The notes under the pieces are model-generated. The model was not told where the DNA came from. It was given only the letters and a program-made list of their open reading frames with translations, and made no database searches. From Prochlorococcus sp. AG-347-L02 (GTDB lineage: Bacteria > Cyanobacteriota > Cyanobacteriia > PCC-6307 > Cyanobiaceae), in NCBI GenBank assembly GCA_003281255.1, contig QCCL01000001.1, forward strand, positions 62,001-126,000: 64,000 nucleotides of DNA. Direction: 5' to 3'. A program made the position numbers and the translations under genes. This document shows positions 20,470 to 30,074 of the stretch, piece after piece. Position 1 is the stretch's first letter. Every line of letters begins with the position of its first letter.

Positions 20470-22386
20470 TTATTCTTTTCTCCCTTTTTTTTCTATCCAT
20501 TCATCCATTAATTTGTAAAGATTAGGTAAATTAAAAATTCCTAAATTTTTTCCATCCAAAGCTCTTAAGGCGACTGAATCAATTTCCTCTTCTTTATCTC
20601 CAATAACTGCAATTAAAGGAACTCTCCCAAGAGTCGCTTCCCTTATTTTATAGCCTATTTTTTCATTCCTAATATCAATTTTTGATCGATAACCATTACT
20701 ATTTAATAGTTCATTAAACTTTAAACACTTTTTAATATTTCTATCGGTAATACTCAATAAAATTATTTGATAAGGAGCAAGCCATATTGGGAATTTCGCC
20801 TCATATTGTTCAATTAAGATTCCAATAAATCTTTCAAAAGATCCTAAAATTGCTCTATGAAGCATAACTGGATTTCTTTTTTCATTATCAATATCTACAT
20901 AAGTTGCATCTAATCTAATAGGCATTGAGAAATCAACTTGAATAGTTCCGCATTGCCAGACTCTATTAAGACAATCTTTTAACGAAAATTCTATTTTTGG
21001 CCCATAAAAAGCGCCTTCCCCGGGTTGGAGTTCCCATTTTAGATTCTTATTATCAAGAGCTTTGGTTAGAGCCTCTTCTGATTTATCCCAAATCTTTTCA
21101 CTACCTACCCTTTTTTCAGGACGAGTTGATAATTTGATGATAATTTCATCAAAACCAAAAGTTTTATAAACCTCGAAAACAAGTTCTATAAAAGTAGATA
21201 CCTCTTCTTGAATCTGCTCTTCTGTGCAGAATATGTGTGCATCATCTTGAGTAAAGTTTCTAACTCGCATTAAGCCGTGTAGTGCGCCAGAGGGCTCATT
21301 TCTATGACAAGAACCAAATTCAGCAAGACGAATAGGTAAATCCTTATAACTTTTTAAACCTTGATTAAATACTTGAATATGGCATGGGCAATTCATTGGT
21401 TTAATTGCATAAGTTCGATTTTCTGATGCAGTAGTGAACATATCTTCTCTAAATTTTTCCCAATGACCAGATTTTTCCCAAAGAGATTTATCAACAGCTT
21501 GTGGAGTTTTAATTTCTAAATAATCATTTTTTTTAAGTATTCCTCTTATGTATTTTTCCAGTACTTGATAAATTGTCCATCCATTTGGATGCCAAAAAAT
21601 CATGCCTGGTGATTCTTCTTGTATATGAAATAATGAATGTTTTTTCCCAAGCTTTCTATGATCTCTTTTTTCCGCCTCTTCAATTCTGGTTAAATATTCT
21701 TTGAGTTCTTTTTCTTTAGCCCATGCAGTTCCATATATTCTCTGTAATGATTCATTCTCACTATTACCTCTCCAGTATGAACCTGATAATTTAAGTAACT
21801 TAAAGTGTCTCAAATGTCTTGTGTTGGGAACGTGAGGCCCTCTACACATATCGATGTATTCTTCGTGCTTGTATAAATTGATTAGACCTTCTTCAGTAAT
21901 TTCTTCAATTATTCGTAATTTAAAAGTCTCATCTCTTTCTTTAAAAGTTTTAATTGCTTCTTCTTTGGAAACTTGTAAAATTTCGACATTATAATTTGTT
22001 TTAATTAATTTATTAATTCTATTTTCGATTTTTATTAAATCTTCAGGAGTAAATCTGTATTCAGAAAAAATATCGTAATAAAAACCATCTTCAATTACAG
22101 GCCCAATCGCCATTTTAATATTAGGATAAATTTGTTTGACTGCATGACCAATAAGGTGAGCGAAGGAATGTCTTATTATTTCAATTCCTTCTTTATCTTT
22201 TGATGTGATTATTACAACTTTGGAATCTTTATTAATAGGTATAGTTGCATCAAGAAGAACATCATTTACTTTCCCAGCAATTGTTGCTTTAGCTAATCGA
22301 TCGCCTATACTCTTGGCAATTTCAAGAGTAGTTACAGATTTTTCGAAAACCTTTTTTGAACCATCAGGTAAGGTAATTATTGGCAT
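20470..22386 (-). CDS. thrS: Threonyl-tRNA synthetase
   Basis: This 638-aa class II synthetase charges tRNA-Thr. Domain order is complete: an N-terminal TGS domain (from residue 1), an editing/second additional domain with MCRGPHV, and the class II core with motif 2 ([19 protein letters not shown]) and the zinc-binding Cys in MNCPCH. Motif 3 and the anticodon-binding C-terminal domain (from about residue 535) complete it. It starts 3 bp after the trpS stop, so translation is probably coupled. Confidence 0.97.
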   Translation of the reverse strand: MPIITLPDGSKKVFEKSVTTLEIAKSIGDRLAKATIAGKVNDVLLDATIPINKDSKVVIITSKDKEGIEIIRHSFAHLIGHAVKQIYPNIKMAIGPVIEDGFYYDIFSEYRFTPEDLIKIENRINKLIKTNYNVEILQVSKEEAIKTFKERDETFKLRIIEEITEEGLINLYKHEEYIDMCRGPHVPNTRHLRHFKLLKLSGSYWRGNSENESLQRIYGTAWAKEKELKEYLTRIEEAEKRDHRKLGKKHSLFHIQEESPGMIFWHPNGWTIYQVLEKYIRGILKKNDYLEIKTPQAVDKSLWEKSGHWEKFREDMFTTASENRTYAIKPMNCPCHIQVFNQGLKSYKDLPIRLAEFGSCHRNEPSGALHGLMRVRNFTQDDAHIFCTEEQIQEEVSTFIELVFEVYKTFGFDEIIIKLSTRPEKRVGSEKIWDKSEEALTKALDNKNLKWELQPGEGAFYGPKIEFSLKDCLNRVWQCGTIQVDFSMPIRLDATYVDIDNEKRNPVMLHRAILGSFERFIGILIEQYEAKFPIWLAPYQIILLSITDRNIKKCLKFNELLNSNGYRSKIDIRNEKIGYKIREATLGRVPLIAVIGDKEEEIDSVALRALDGKNLGIFNLPNLYKLMDEWIEKKGRKE

Positions 22387-22389
22387 AAT

Positions 22390-23406
22390 TTATTTCTCCA
22401 TTTCAAAGAATCCCAATTTTGATTTAACTCTTTTTAAAGTTTGATTTGCTAAATCTTCAGCTTTTTCCTTTCCTTCATCAAGGATTTTATTTAATTGATA
22501 AGGATCATTAATTAATAATTTATATTTTTTCTGAATAGGTTCTAGTGATTCAATAAGTTGTTCAGTAATTAATTTTTTAAATGTCCCCCATCCAGTCTCT
22601 GAGAATTCATTTTCACACTCAGAAATTTCTTTGCCAGATAATATTGAATAAATCATCATAAGATTTTTAGCTTCTGGTCTATCAGGGTTGTTAAATTCAA
22701 TTCCAATAGAGCTGTCACTTTTTGCTCTTTTTATTTTTTTTGTGATTATTTCAGGAGAATCTAATAAGTTAATGCGACTGCCCTCATTAGGATCACTTTT
22801 GCTCATCTTTTTTGAACCATCAATTAAACTCATTATTTTTGAACCATTCTTCATGATGATTGGTTGAGGGATTTTTAAAATATTTTTATCCTTACTAAAT
22901 CTGGCATTTATTCTCTGTTGTGCAATATCTCTGGCAAGTTCAAGATGTTGTTTTTGGTCCTCACCTACTGGTACGAAGTCAGCGTCATAAAGAAGGATGT
23001 CTGCAGCCATCAGTATTGGATAGTCAAATAATCCAATAGATACATTATTACCTTGTTGTATAGATTTTTCTTTGAATTGAATCATTCTTTCCATCCAATT
23101 TATTGGGGTCATGCAATTTAATATCCAACAAAGTTCTGAATGTGCTGAAATCTGACTTTGGACAAAAATTGAGCATATTTTTGGATCTATTCCACAAGCG
23201 ACGTACAAAGCCGCAGTAGAGATAGTGTTCTTAGATAATTCTTTGGGATTGTATGTAGCTGTGATTGCGTGCAGATCAACTACGCATAGAAATGTTTCAT
23301 ATTGATCTTGAAGCTTGACCCAATTATTTATTGCCCCAAGCCAATTACCAATATGTAAATCACCAGTTGGTTGAACTCCCGAAAGAATTCTTTTCTTATT
23401 TGCCAT
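22390..23406 (-). CDS. trpS: Tryptophanyl-tRNA synthetase
   Basis: This 338-aa class I synthetase charges tRNA-Trp. It begins with the GVQPTGDLHIGN nucleotide-binding segment (HIGN at residues 18-21) and has the KMSKS loop in GSKKMSKSDPNEGS about two thirds in. Length and motif spacing are standard. Its start lies inside the 3' end of the upstream RG-rich gene (11-bp overlap), and its stop is 3 bp from thrS, so these genes form a tight operon. Confidence 0.97.
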   Translation of the reverse strand: MANKKRILSGVQPTGDLHIGNWLGAINNWVKLQDQYETFLCVVDLHAITATYNPKELSKNTISTAALYVACGIDPKICSIFVQSQISAHSELCWILNCMTPINWMERMIQFKEKSIQQGNNVSIGLFDYPILMAADILLYDADFVPVGEDQKQHLELARDIAQQRINARFSKDKNILKIPQPIIMKNGSKIMSLIDGSKKMSKSDPNEGSRINLLDSPEIITKKIKRAKSDSSIGIEFNNPDRPEAKNLMMIYSILSGKEISECENEFSETGWGTFKKLITEQLIESLEPIQKKYKLLINDPYQLNKILDEGKEKAEDLANQTLKRVKSKLGFFEMEK

Positions 23407-23818
23407 CCTCTTCTACTTCGATAGATTGGATCTCTTCAGTTGATGAACTTTTTACTGGTCTTGCAAATGGGTCAGGAGCTGATTTTGTCTTTTCTTCATA
23501 AGTATTTCGTGATTGTCTATTCGGAGAGGAGTTTTTATTGTTTTTTGCATATTCTTTGATTGATTCAATCAATTTCTCGTCTTTGATCATTTCGCTTAGT
23601 GTCCTAACAGAGAAACCCAATACTGCAACGGTAGACCTTAATTGAAAGGTCTCTTGTATTGATTTAACAGCTTTCATTTCATTATCACTCAATCTTATGC
23701 GGAATCCTCCTCCATCTCTTTTGCCAGCTGATCTATCTCTGAAATTAGATCTTCCATTATTAGAACGATCTCTGTAATTTTCTTGTCCAGGATTATTGCT
23801 GAAATTTGAATTAGACAT
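23396..23818 (-). CDS. Arg/Gly/Asn-rich small conserved protein
   Basis: This 140-aa protein has a low-complexity N-terminus (residues 1-40) rich in Asn, Arg, Asp and Gly with several RDRS/NR repeats, like RGG-type RNA-binding tails. A predicted helical core (about residues 42-90) and an acidic tail follow. I do not recognise a characterised family; marine picocyanobacteria encode similar small proteins beside trpS as far as I recall. It is the first gene of the trpS-thrS-glk-thrB run. An RNA-binding or regulatory role is only a guess. Confidence 0.65.
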   Translation of the reverse strand: MSNSNFSNNPGQENYRDRSNNGRSNFRDRSAGKRDGGGFRIRLSDNEMKAVKSIQETFQLRSTVAVLGFSVRTLSEMIKDEKLIESIKEYAKNNKNSSPNRQSRNTYEEKTKSAPDPFARPVKSSSTEEIQSIEVEEDGK

Positions 23819-23982
23819 CTTGATGTTTCTTGAGTTATTTAAATAGTTTATTAACTTAGCATCTTGTTATGCAATAAGTCTTTTTAAAAGTCTTGAATTT
23901 TATCTTTTGATTAACGACTTATTTAATTTCGCTTTTCTCATTCACAACTTGCATTAAAATAAAATTAGAGAAATAAAGTATT

Positions 23983-25317
23983 GTGTTTGATATTAGTAAA
24001 AACAACCTTCTAAAGGATTTCATAAAGTTTCCAAAAAAAAATCTTCTTCTTATTATATTATTATTTGGTTTTGGTGAATGGTTTGTCAGTGACTTAATTC
24101 ATTTTGCAGGCGGATCAATAGGATTTTTTGCGTTGTGTTTGGGGGGATATTTTTATTTGAAGAATGATAAGCCTAAATTTAATGAGCCAAATAATTTAGA
24201 TGGTTGGATAAATCTATGTAGTGAAGATTTAAATTTTTTTGAAGAACTTGAATCAACTAATGAATTAGAGAAACAGAATTCAAAAAGACAAAAAGTACTT
24301 GAATCGATTCTTAATAGATCTGAAAAAGAAAAAATAAGTTGCATTGGACAAAAACATTATCAAAGTTGTCAGTCTGTTTTGGAAAATTATTTTAAAGCAG
24401 ATAAGGTTGACTTTTATTTATTCGAAAAACTGCCTAAATATAATTCGTCTGAAATTCTTTCAGAGGAGGCTTTGAATAGTGATGCGATCTTGTATTTTAT
24501 AAACTTACCTTTGTCGGCAAATGATTTTTTGTGGCTGAAAAAGTTTCCTAAAAATATGCCAATCTGGTTGGTGGCTTTAACTTCCAACAAAATAGAGGCC
24601 AAAAATCAAATAGAAGACCTAAAGTCTCAAATTTCAAGTGACTTTATAAATAAAATAATTACTTTTAATGTAGATAAGAATGAAATAATAAACATACCAT
24701 TTTCGTTGAGGAAGTTTTTCATAAGTTCATCTAAAAATATTGAAAATACAAAAAAAAGGCTCCTGAAAGAACTTCATATTGCCTGGCAATCTGAAATTGA
24801 AGGGATAAGAAGAATTCAGTTAAAAGGTATACAAAGAAAAAATCAAGTTCTTGTCGCGACAACTGTTTTCTTATCTCCTATTCCATCGATTGATGTTTTG
24901 GCAATGACAGTACTAAATTCATTAATGATTAAAGAAATTAAGTCTATATGGGGATGTAATTGGTCACCTGAAATTTTAGATAAAGTATCTAAAGAGATTT
25001 TAAAGACTGCAATTGCTCAGGGGATTATTGAATGGAGTGGACAGACTCTAATTGGCATAACAAAATTACATGGCCCAAATTGGCTTGTCTCTGGAACATT
25101 TCAGGCCGTCAGCGCTGCTTATTTAACAAGAGTAGTATCGAGTTCTTTGGCTGATTTTATGGCAATAACAAAAGGAGTAGAAGAACCTGATTTGGAATTT
25201 ATAAAGCAAAATTCTGATAAAATTGTTGAAAAAGCTTTTGAAAAAGAAAAAATAAATTGGAAAGGATTTATTTCTGACCTTAGAAAACCACTTATGAAAC
25301 TATCTTTTGGTTCATAA
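23983..25317 (+). CDS. DUF697-type membrane protein with degenerate GTPase-like domain
   Basis: The 444-aa protein begins at GTG. Residues 20-60 hold two hydrophobic segments. Residues about 115-235 line up with the G domain that normally precedes DUF697. The P-loop region (SCIGQKHYQSCQS, 119-131) lacks the GxxxxGKS/T motif, although a late NKIE (202-205) resembles the NKxD motif. Residues about 280-390 match the hydrophobic DUF697 module (LSPIPSIDVLAM, IGITKLHGP). It is 11 bp upstream of the metal transporter genes on the same strand. Probably a membrane protein of unknown function that no longer binds GTP. Confidence 0.7.
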   Translation: MFDISKNNLLKDFIKFPKKNLLLIILLFGFGEWFVSDLIHFAGGSIGFFALCLGGYFYLKNDKPKFNEPNNLDGWINLCSEDLNFFEELESTNELEKQNSKRQKVLESILNRSEKEKISCIGQKHYQSCQSVLENYFKADKVDFYLFEKLPKYNSSEILSEEALNSDAILYFINLPLSANDFLWLKKFPKNMPIWLVALTSNKIEAKNQIEDLKSQISSDFINKIITFNVDKNEIINIPFSLRKFFISSSKNIENTKKRLLKELHIAWQSEIEGIRRIQLKGIQRKNQVLVATTVFLSPIPSIDVLAMTVLNSLMIKEIKSIWGCNWSPEILDKVSKEILKTAIAQGIIEWSGQTLIGITKLHGPNWLVSGTFQAVSAAYLTRVVSSSLADFMAITKGVEEPDLEFIKQNSDKIVEKAFEKEKINWKGFISDLRKPLMKLSFGS

Positions 25318-25328
25318 TCTAAGGATGA

Positions 25329-26237
25329 ATGTTAAACATGAGAAAAAAGATTCTTTTTTTAAGTTTGTTACTTTTGCTTTCTCTTACTTCAGGATCATGT
25401 AAGAGAATATCAAATCAAAATGAAAGTAAAGAAGTAATACTGGCAAGTTTCACTGTTTTGGCTGACATAATAAGGAATGTTGCTAAAGATGAATTTATTG
25501 TTAGATCAATAACTAAACCTGGAGTTGAAGTTCATGGCTACCAACCAACTCCAAGCGATTTGATAAATGCCTCTAGTGCATTTGTTTTTATTGATAATGG
25601 ATTTGGATTTGAATTATGGGCTGAAAAATTTGTTTCAAATTTAAAAGTTAAAAGAATTACTGTCGCCGAAGATTTAGATCCTATTTTTATCAGTGAAGAT
25701 TTTTATAAAGGAAAACCCAATCCTCATGCCTGGATTTCTCCAAAAAGAGGGATCCTATATGTAGATATTCTTGTAGATTCTTTATCAAAATTGAGGCCAT
25801 CCAAAAGGACATTATTTGAAGAAAATGGAAAAATTTATAAAGATAAACTCTCAAAAATTGATAAAGAATTCTCACTTTTTATTAATAACTTAAATAAAGG
25901 CAAGAGGTATCTAGTAAGTTGTGAAGGTGCTTTTTCGTATTTAACAAATGATTATGGATTAGAGGAAGTTTATTTGTGGCCAGTTAATGCTGAGAGTCAA
26001 ATTACTCCCAAAAGAATGACAAGAACTATTTCACTAGTTAAAGAAAAAAATGTCCCATCTGTATTTTGCGAAAGTACTGTAAGTAACGAATCTCAAATGG
26101 TTGTTGCAAACGAAACTGGGGCTAAATTTGGAGGGAATCTTTTTGTTGATTCACTATCTGATGATAGTGGACCAGCTAGTTCCTACATAAAAATGCTTGA
26201 GCATAATTTGGATCTGATTAAAAAAGGGCTTTTTTGA
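25329..26237 (+). CDS. mntC: Metal ABC transporter substrate-binding lipoprotein (Mn/Zn, cluster A-I)
   Basis: This 302-aa protein has an export signal (residues 5-23) followed by C24, suggesting a lipoprotein although the lipobox (SGSC) is imperfect. Ligand candidates of cluster A-I binding proteins are present: H69 (EVHGYQP), H133 (NPHAW), a Glu in FCEST and an Asp in VDSLSDD. There is no His-rich loop before H133 of the kind common in zinc-binding ZnuA, which favours manganese. It is followed after 3 bp by the ATPase gene. Metal specificity remains an inference. Confidence 0.82.
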   Translation: MLNMRKKILFLSLLLLLSLTSGSCKRISNQNESKEVILASFTVLADIIRNVAKDEFIVRSITKPGVEVHGYQPTPSDLINASSAFVFIDNGFGFELWAEKFVSNLKVKRITVAEDLDPIFISEDFYKGKPNPHAWISPKRGILYVDILVDSLSKLRPSKRTLFEENGKIYKDKLSKIDKEFSLFINNLNKGKRYLVSCEGAFSYLTNDYGLEEVYLWPVNAESQITPKRMTRTISLVKEKNVPSVFCESTVSNESQMVVANETGAKFGGNLFVDSLSDDSGPASSYIKMLEHNLDLIKKGLF

Positions 26238-26240
26238 ATT

Positions 26241-27005
26241 ATGGAAACAATCAATTATCAAAATTTTAGGATTGATGCAGAGAATATTTGCGTAGATTAC
26301 AACGGTAAAGTGGCTTTGTATGATGCTAATTTAAGATTGAAACCTGGCCAGATTTGTGGGTTAGTAGGGATGAACGGGGCTGGTAAAACAACTTTTTTTA
26401 ATGCTTTAACTGGCTTTGTAAATATTTCAAAGGGAAAAATTAGAATAAATGGAGAGTCTTTAAGATCTGCTCAAAAAGATCAAACAATTGCTTATGTTCC
26501 TCAAAATGAGGGAATTGATAGTCAATTTCCAATAAGTGTTTGGGATGTAGTTATGATGGGAAGATATGGTTCGATGAATATTTTTCGGTGTCCAAGAGAG
26601 TCCGATATTCAGGCGGTTAAAGATGCTATCGAGAGAGTAGATCTTACTGATCATTTATCCACACCTATTGGAAACTTATCTGGAGGTCAGAGAAAACGAA
26701 CTTTTTTAGCTAGAGCAATTGCGCAAAGAGCGTCAATATTACTTCTTGATGAGCCTTTTTCAGGTGTTGATATAAGAACTGAGAAACTTATCTCGGAATT
26801 ATTTATTCAATTTAAAAATGAGGGGAAAACCATATTATTATCAACGCACGATATGATTCATGTCCGTGAATTTTGTGATTTGGTTCTTTTAATAAATAAA
26901 ACTGTTGTAGCTTATGGCGAGACCTCTGAAGTGTTTACTCCTGAAAATATTACAACCACTTTTGGAGGGATCTCACCAGATTTCTTGTTTGGACATGAAT
27001 CCTAA
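26241..27005 (+). CDS. mntA: Metal ABC transporter ATPase (Mn/Zn)
   Basis: This 254-aa ABC ATPase powers metal import. The Walker A is GMNGAGKTT (about residue 43), the signature is LSGGQRKR and the Walker B is ILLLDEPF with the following SGVD D-loop; the H-loop His is in LSTHD. The sequence resembles MntA/ZnuC-type ATPases. It is 3 bp after the binding protein and 5 bp before the permease, so the three form one transport operon supplying, most likely, manganese for photosystem II. Confidence 0.9.
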   Translation: METINYQNFRIDAENICVDYNGKVALYDANLRLKPGQICGLVGMNGAGKTTFFNALTGFVNISKGKIRINGESLRSAQKDQTIAYVPQNEGIDSQFPISVWDVVMMGRYGSMNIFRCPRESDIQAVKDAIERVDLTDHLSTPIGNLSGGQRKRTFLARAIAQRASILLLDEPFSGVDIRTEKLISELFIQFKNEGKTILLSTHDMIHVREFCDLVLLINKTVVAYGETSEVFTPENITTTFGGISPDFLFGHES

Positions 27006-27010
27006 ATTAT

Positions 27011-27883
27011 ATGGAGCTCTTTTCTTTTTTAACTTTAGATTCATTCATAACAGATCCTTTAACTCATGACTTTATGAGAAAAGCGCTTCTGATGAGTTCA
27101 TTAGTTGCAGCAGTTTGTGGTTTCCTATCAAGTTATTTGACTCTTAAAGGATGGGCTTTAATGGGAGATGCAGTGTCACATTCAGTAATGCCAGGTGTTG
27201 TGGTTGCTTACGCATTAGGTCTTCCTTTCTCATTAGGGGCATTTATTTTTGGAGTTGGTTCTGTAGCATTGATAGGGTTTATTAAGCAGAAATCTAGAGT
27301 TAAGGAAGATACTGTTATTGGGTTGGTCTTTACTGGATTTTTCGCCCTTGGAATCGTATTGGTTTCTAAGATTAAAAGTAATATTGATCTGCACTCTATT
27401 CTTTTTGGTAGTCCATTAGGAATATCACTTTCAGATGTAAAACAAACCATATTCATTTCTTTATTGGTAGTAATCCTTTTATCAATTTTTAGAAAAGATT
27501 TAATGCTTTATTGTTTTGATCCTCGGCATGCAAAAACAGTAGGGATTAACGTGTTTTTTCTTCATTATTTACTCCTCACATGCTTATCTTTGGCAGCTGT
27601 TGTGGGCTTGCAGTCAGTTGGAATTATTTTGGTAGTTGCAATGTTGATTACACCAGGGGCTACAGCATATTTACTTACGGATAAATTTGATAATATGACA
27701 GTAATTTCAGTTTTAAGTGCTATCATCTCAAGCCTTATAGGAATCTATGTTAGTTTTTGGTTTGATCTTGAAACAGGTGGATCGATTGTCTTGGCACAAA
27801 CTTTTATATTTTTATTTGCTTTTTTATTCGCTCCAAGATACGGAATATTTAAGTTAAAGAAATTATTTGTTGGGTATAAATGA
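27011..27883 (+). CDS. mntB: Metal ABC transporter permease (Mn/Zn)
   Basis: This 290-aa integral membrane protein has about 8-9 hydrophobic segments and is typical of the ABC-3 permease family. It has GDAVSHSVMPGVV near residue 50, the conserved segment DPRHAKTVGIN that contacts the ATPase, and a VGIILVVAMLITPGATAYLL helix. It completes the binding protein-ATPase-permease set. The stop overlaps the start of the following DUF4336 gene by 4 bp (ATGA). Confidence 0.9.
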   Translation: MELFSFLTLDSFITDPLTHDFMRKALLMSSLVAAVCGFLSSYLTLKGWALMGDAVSHSVMPGVVVAYALGLPFSLGAFIFGVGSVALIGFIKQKSRVKEDTVIGLVFTGFFALGIVLVSKIKSNIDLHSILFGSPLGISLSDVKQTIFISLLVVILLSIFRKDLMLYCFDPRHAKTVGINVFFLHYLLLTCLSLAAVVGLQSVGIILVVAMLITPGATAYLLTDKFDNMTVISVLSAIISSLIGIYVSFWFDLETGGSIVLAQTFIFLFAFLFAPRYGIFKLKKLFVGYK

Positions 27884-29052
27884 AGGCGGTAGAAGAAACT
27901 TTAAATAAAAAGTGGAATTGGTGGCCATTATTCCCTTTATATCCTTATGGAAAAAAGAAAACAATTTTAAGAGAATTAATTCCTAATCAAATATGGTCTT
28001 TTGAACAAATACAGGGACTTTATTATGTCGCGGTTCCAATAAGAATGACGGTAATAAAGGTTGATAATGGATTGATGCTAATAAATCCACTACCTCCGAC
28101 AAAAGAATTAATAAATGAGTTAGAAAAATTAATTGCGATTCATGGCAACGTAAAAACAATAATTCTACCGAGTGCCTCTGGACTAGAACATAAAATCGGA
28201 CTGCCAGCTCTTTCAAGAATTTTTAAAGATGCAGAAATTTGGCTTTGTCCTGGACAATGGAGTTTCCCCATTAATCTACCACTAGATTTTTTAGGAATTC
28301 CATCAAAAAGATCAAGAATACTTTTTGAGGAAGGTACTCCATATACAAACTCATTTAAATGGTTTTCATTAGGACCACTTAATTTAGGACTTGGAAGATA
28401 TCAGGAGATAAGCTGTTTCCATTATTCTACGAAAACTCTTCATGTAACAGACGCAATAGTTGGAATAGACTCCACACCACCTGAGATATTTAATTTTGAT
28501 CCAACTCCACTTCTTTTTCATTCTAGAGAGAGAGGAGATGAACCTTTAATTGATTCCATCGAACAAAGAAAAAAAGGATGGAAAAGGTTAGTCTTATTTT
28601 CATCTTTTTTGAAACCAGGTAAATTAAATATTCCACCTTTAAAAAAAATATTTAAGTATTCATTCAAAAAAGATCTTAGAAATTGGAGATCTCATTTTGG
28701 TATTTATCCCTTTTTATGGGACGAAGATTGGGAATCCTCTCTTGTTGAAATAATGGGTAAAGATACTCCTAAGATTCAAATTGCACCAGTCTTACAAAAA
28801 TTAATTTTTCCGCGTTCAAAAGAAGTTTTACTTAAATGGCTAGAAAATATCAAGTCTTTTGAAGATATGGAATATTTAATTCCAGCGCATTTTACAGCAC
28901 CTATAAAATTTACAATAGAAGATTGTCAAAAATTAATTAACGAAATTAATTCCCAAAAGTGGGAAAAACTTCCTGAGGATAATAAATTTTTGATGGGTTT
29001 ATATAAAAAGTTGTTTGAACTAGGAATAATTCCTGAAGAAGTTAATCTTTAA
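27880..29052 (+). CDS. DUF4336 family protein
   Basis: This 390-aa soluble protein matches the DUF4336 family of cyanobacteria and plants, which has a metallo-beta-lactamase-like fold without the full metal motif. Visible family-like segments are IPNQIWSFEQIQGLYYV near residue 35, a central TLHVTDAIVGI and a C-terminal IPAHFTAP. Translational coupling to the metal permease (ATGA overlap) suggests co-expression with metal uptake. The function is unknown. Confidence 0.75.
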   Translation: MKAVEETLNKKWNWWPLFPLYPYGKKKTILRELIPNQIWSFEQIQGLYYVAVPIRMTVIKVDNGLMLINPLPPTKELINELEKLIAIHGNVKTIILPSASGLEHKIGLPALSRIFKDAEIWLCPGQWSFPINLPLDFLGIPSKRSRILFEEGTPYTNSFKWFSLGPLNLGLGRYQEISCFHYSTKTLHVTDAIVGIDSTPPEIFNFDPTPLLFHSRERGDEPLIDSIEQRKKGWKRLVLFSSFLKPGKLNIPPLKKIFKYSFKKDLRNWRSHFGIYPFLWDEDWESSLVEIMGKDTPKIQIAPVLQKLIFPRSKEVLLKWLENIKSFEDMEYLIPAHFTAPIKFTIEDCQKLINEINSQKWEKLPEDNKFLMGLYKKLFELGIIPEEVNL

Positions 29053-29058
29053 AAACTA

Positions 29059-29394
29059 TTATTCTTCTATAGACATGTTTTCATCATTTTTAAGAGTTTG
29101 TTCCAGCTCTTTTCTTTGCTCCATTTGTCTTAAAAAATATCCTGTCATCATTGCAGAAGATAATAAATTAGCAATGTTGTCTTTTGAAGATGTTATTTTT
29201 ACATCAAATTGATCTGAAGGAAGCATTCCAAGAAGACCTTGAACATTATGTCTAATAATTTCTTGAATATCTTCACTAGCTGATTTTGCTACTCTTTGCA
29301 AAACTTCTGGAGATTGTTTTTGTAAATATTGGATTAAATCATTCTCATCGTTTGGATCATTATTTTCAGTAGCAAGAAATTCTGGATTAAACAT
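29059..29394 (-). CDS. DUF760 family protein
   Basis: This 111-aa acidic helical protein has the DUF760 pattern: LIQYLQKQSPEVLQRVA, then IIRHNVQGLLGMLPSDQFDV and MMTGYFLRQMEQR. The family is restricted to cyanobacteria and plastids; plant members are soluble proteins of unclear role in chloroplast protein quality control. It is convergent with the DUF4336 gene (6 bp apart) and 45 bp downstream of lepB. Confidence 0.8.
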   Translation of the reverse strand: MFNPEFLATENNDPNDENDLIQYLQKQSPEVLQRVAKSASEDIQEIIRHNVQGLLGMLPSDQFDVKITSSKDNIANLLSSAMMTGYFLRQMEQRKELEQTLKNDENMSIEE

Positions 29395-29439
29395 TTCTAT
29401 AACTTCAAGATATAAAAACCCTACAACATCACGTACCCA

Positions 29440-30024
29440 TTAATCTAAATTATTAAGGGCAGGGAACCGAATAGGTCCAATTTTATTGATAGGCCAATAT
29501 CTAAAAATAGCTTTACCTATAATCTTTTCATAGGGTAAAAATCCCCAAATATGTGAGTCCATACTGTTGTTTCTATTATCTCCCATCACCCATAATGATT
29601 CTTCTGGGACAATATAAGGCCCTATTGAATAATTAATATTTTTGTCAAAAACGTAATTTTTTTGAGCGATATCATTTAAGTAAAGGTTACCGTCTCTTAC
29701 TTCTACCTTGTCTCCGGGTATTCCAATTACTCTTTTAATTAGTGCAGTATTTGCTTCATAACCAGAATTAACTAATTGTTCAGGGACGTTAAAAACAACT
29801 ATTTTATTTTTTAATTTTGAAAGATTTGATTTGGATGTGATTTTAGGGGTTAGTTTCTCAACAAGAATTTTATCTTGTATTTGAAGAGTTGGCAGCATTG
29901 AACCTGATGGGATCCATCTGGGCTCTATAACCTGCCATCGTATAATTAAAGCTATAGATATCCAGATTAAAAGATTTTTTAAATCCTTTAGTATTGAATT
30001 TCTTTTTTCCCGAGTTGTAGACAT
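29440..30024 (-). CDS. lepB: Signal peptidase I
   Basis: LepB cleaves signal peptides from exported proteins at the membrane. The 194-aa protein has one N-terminal membrane segment (about residues 17-31), the catalytic serine S42 in PSGSMLPTL and the general-base lysine K97 in ALIKRVIG. The conserved box GDNRNNSMDSHIWG is also present. Both catalytic residues are intact. It is divergent from menD with 50 bp between starts. Confidence 0.95.
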   Translation of the reverse strand: MSTTREKRNSILKDLKNLLIWISIALIIRWQVIEPRWIPSGSMLPTLQIQDKILVEKLTPKITSKSNLSKLKNKIVVFNVPEQLVNSGYEANTALIKRVIGIPGDKVEVRDGNLYLNDIAQKNYVFDKNINYSIGPYIVPEESLWVMGDNRNNSMDSHIWGFLPYEKIIGKAIFRYWPINKIGPIRFPALNNLD

Positions 30025-30074
30025 GTTTTATTTAATTCAATTGTAAGGAAAATCCCAAAGCATTTATATAAATT

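Noticed and set aside
27570-27583. ACTCCTCACA stretch resembling the core of the small RNA Yfr1
   Set aside because: It lies inside the metal permease coding sequence and lacks the surrounding hairpins expected for Yfr1.
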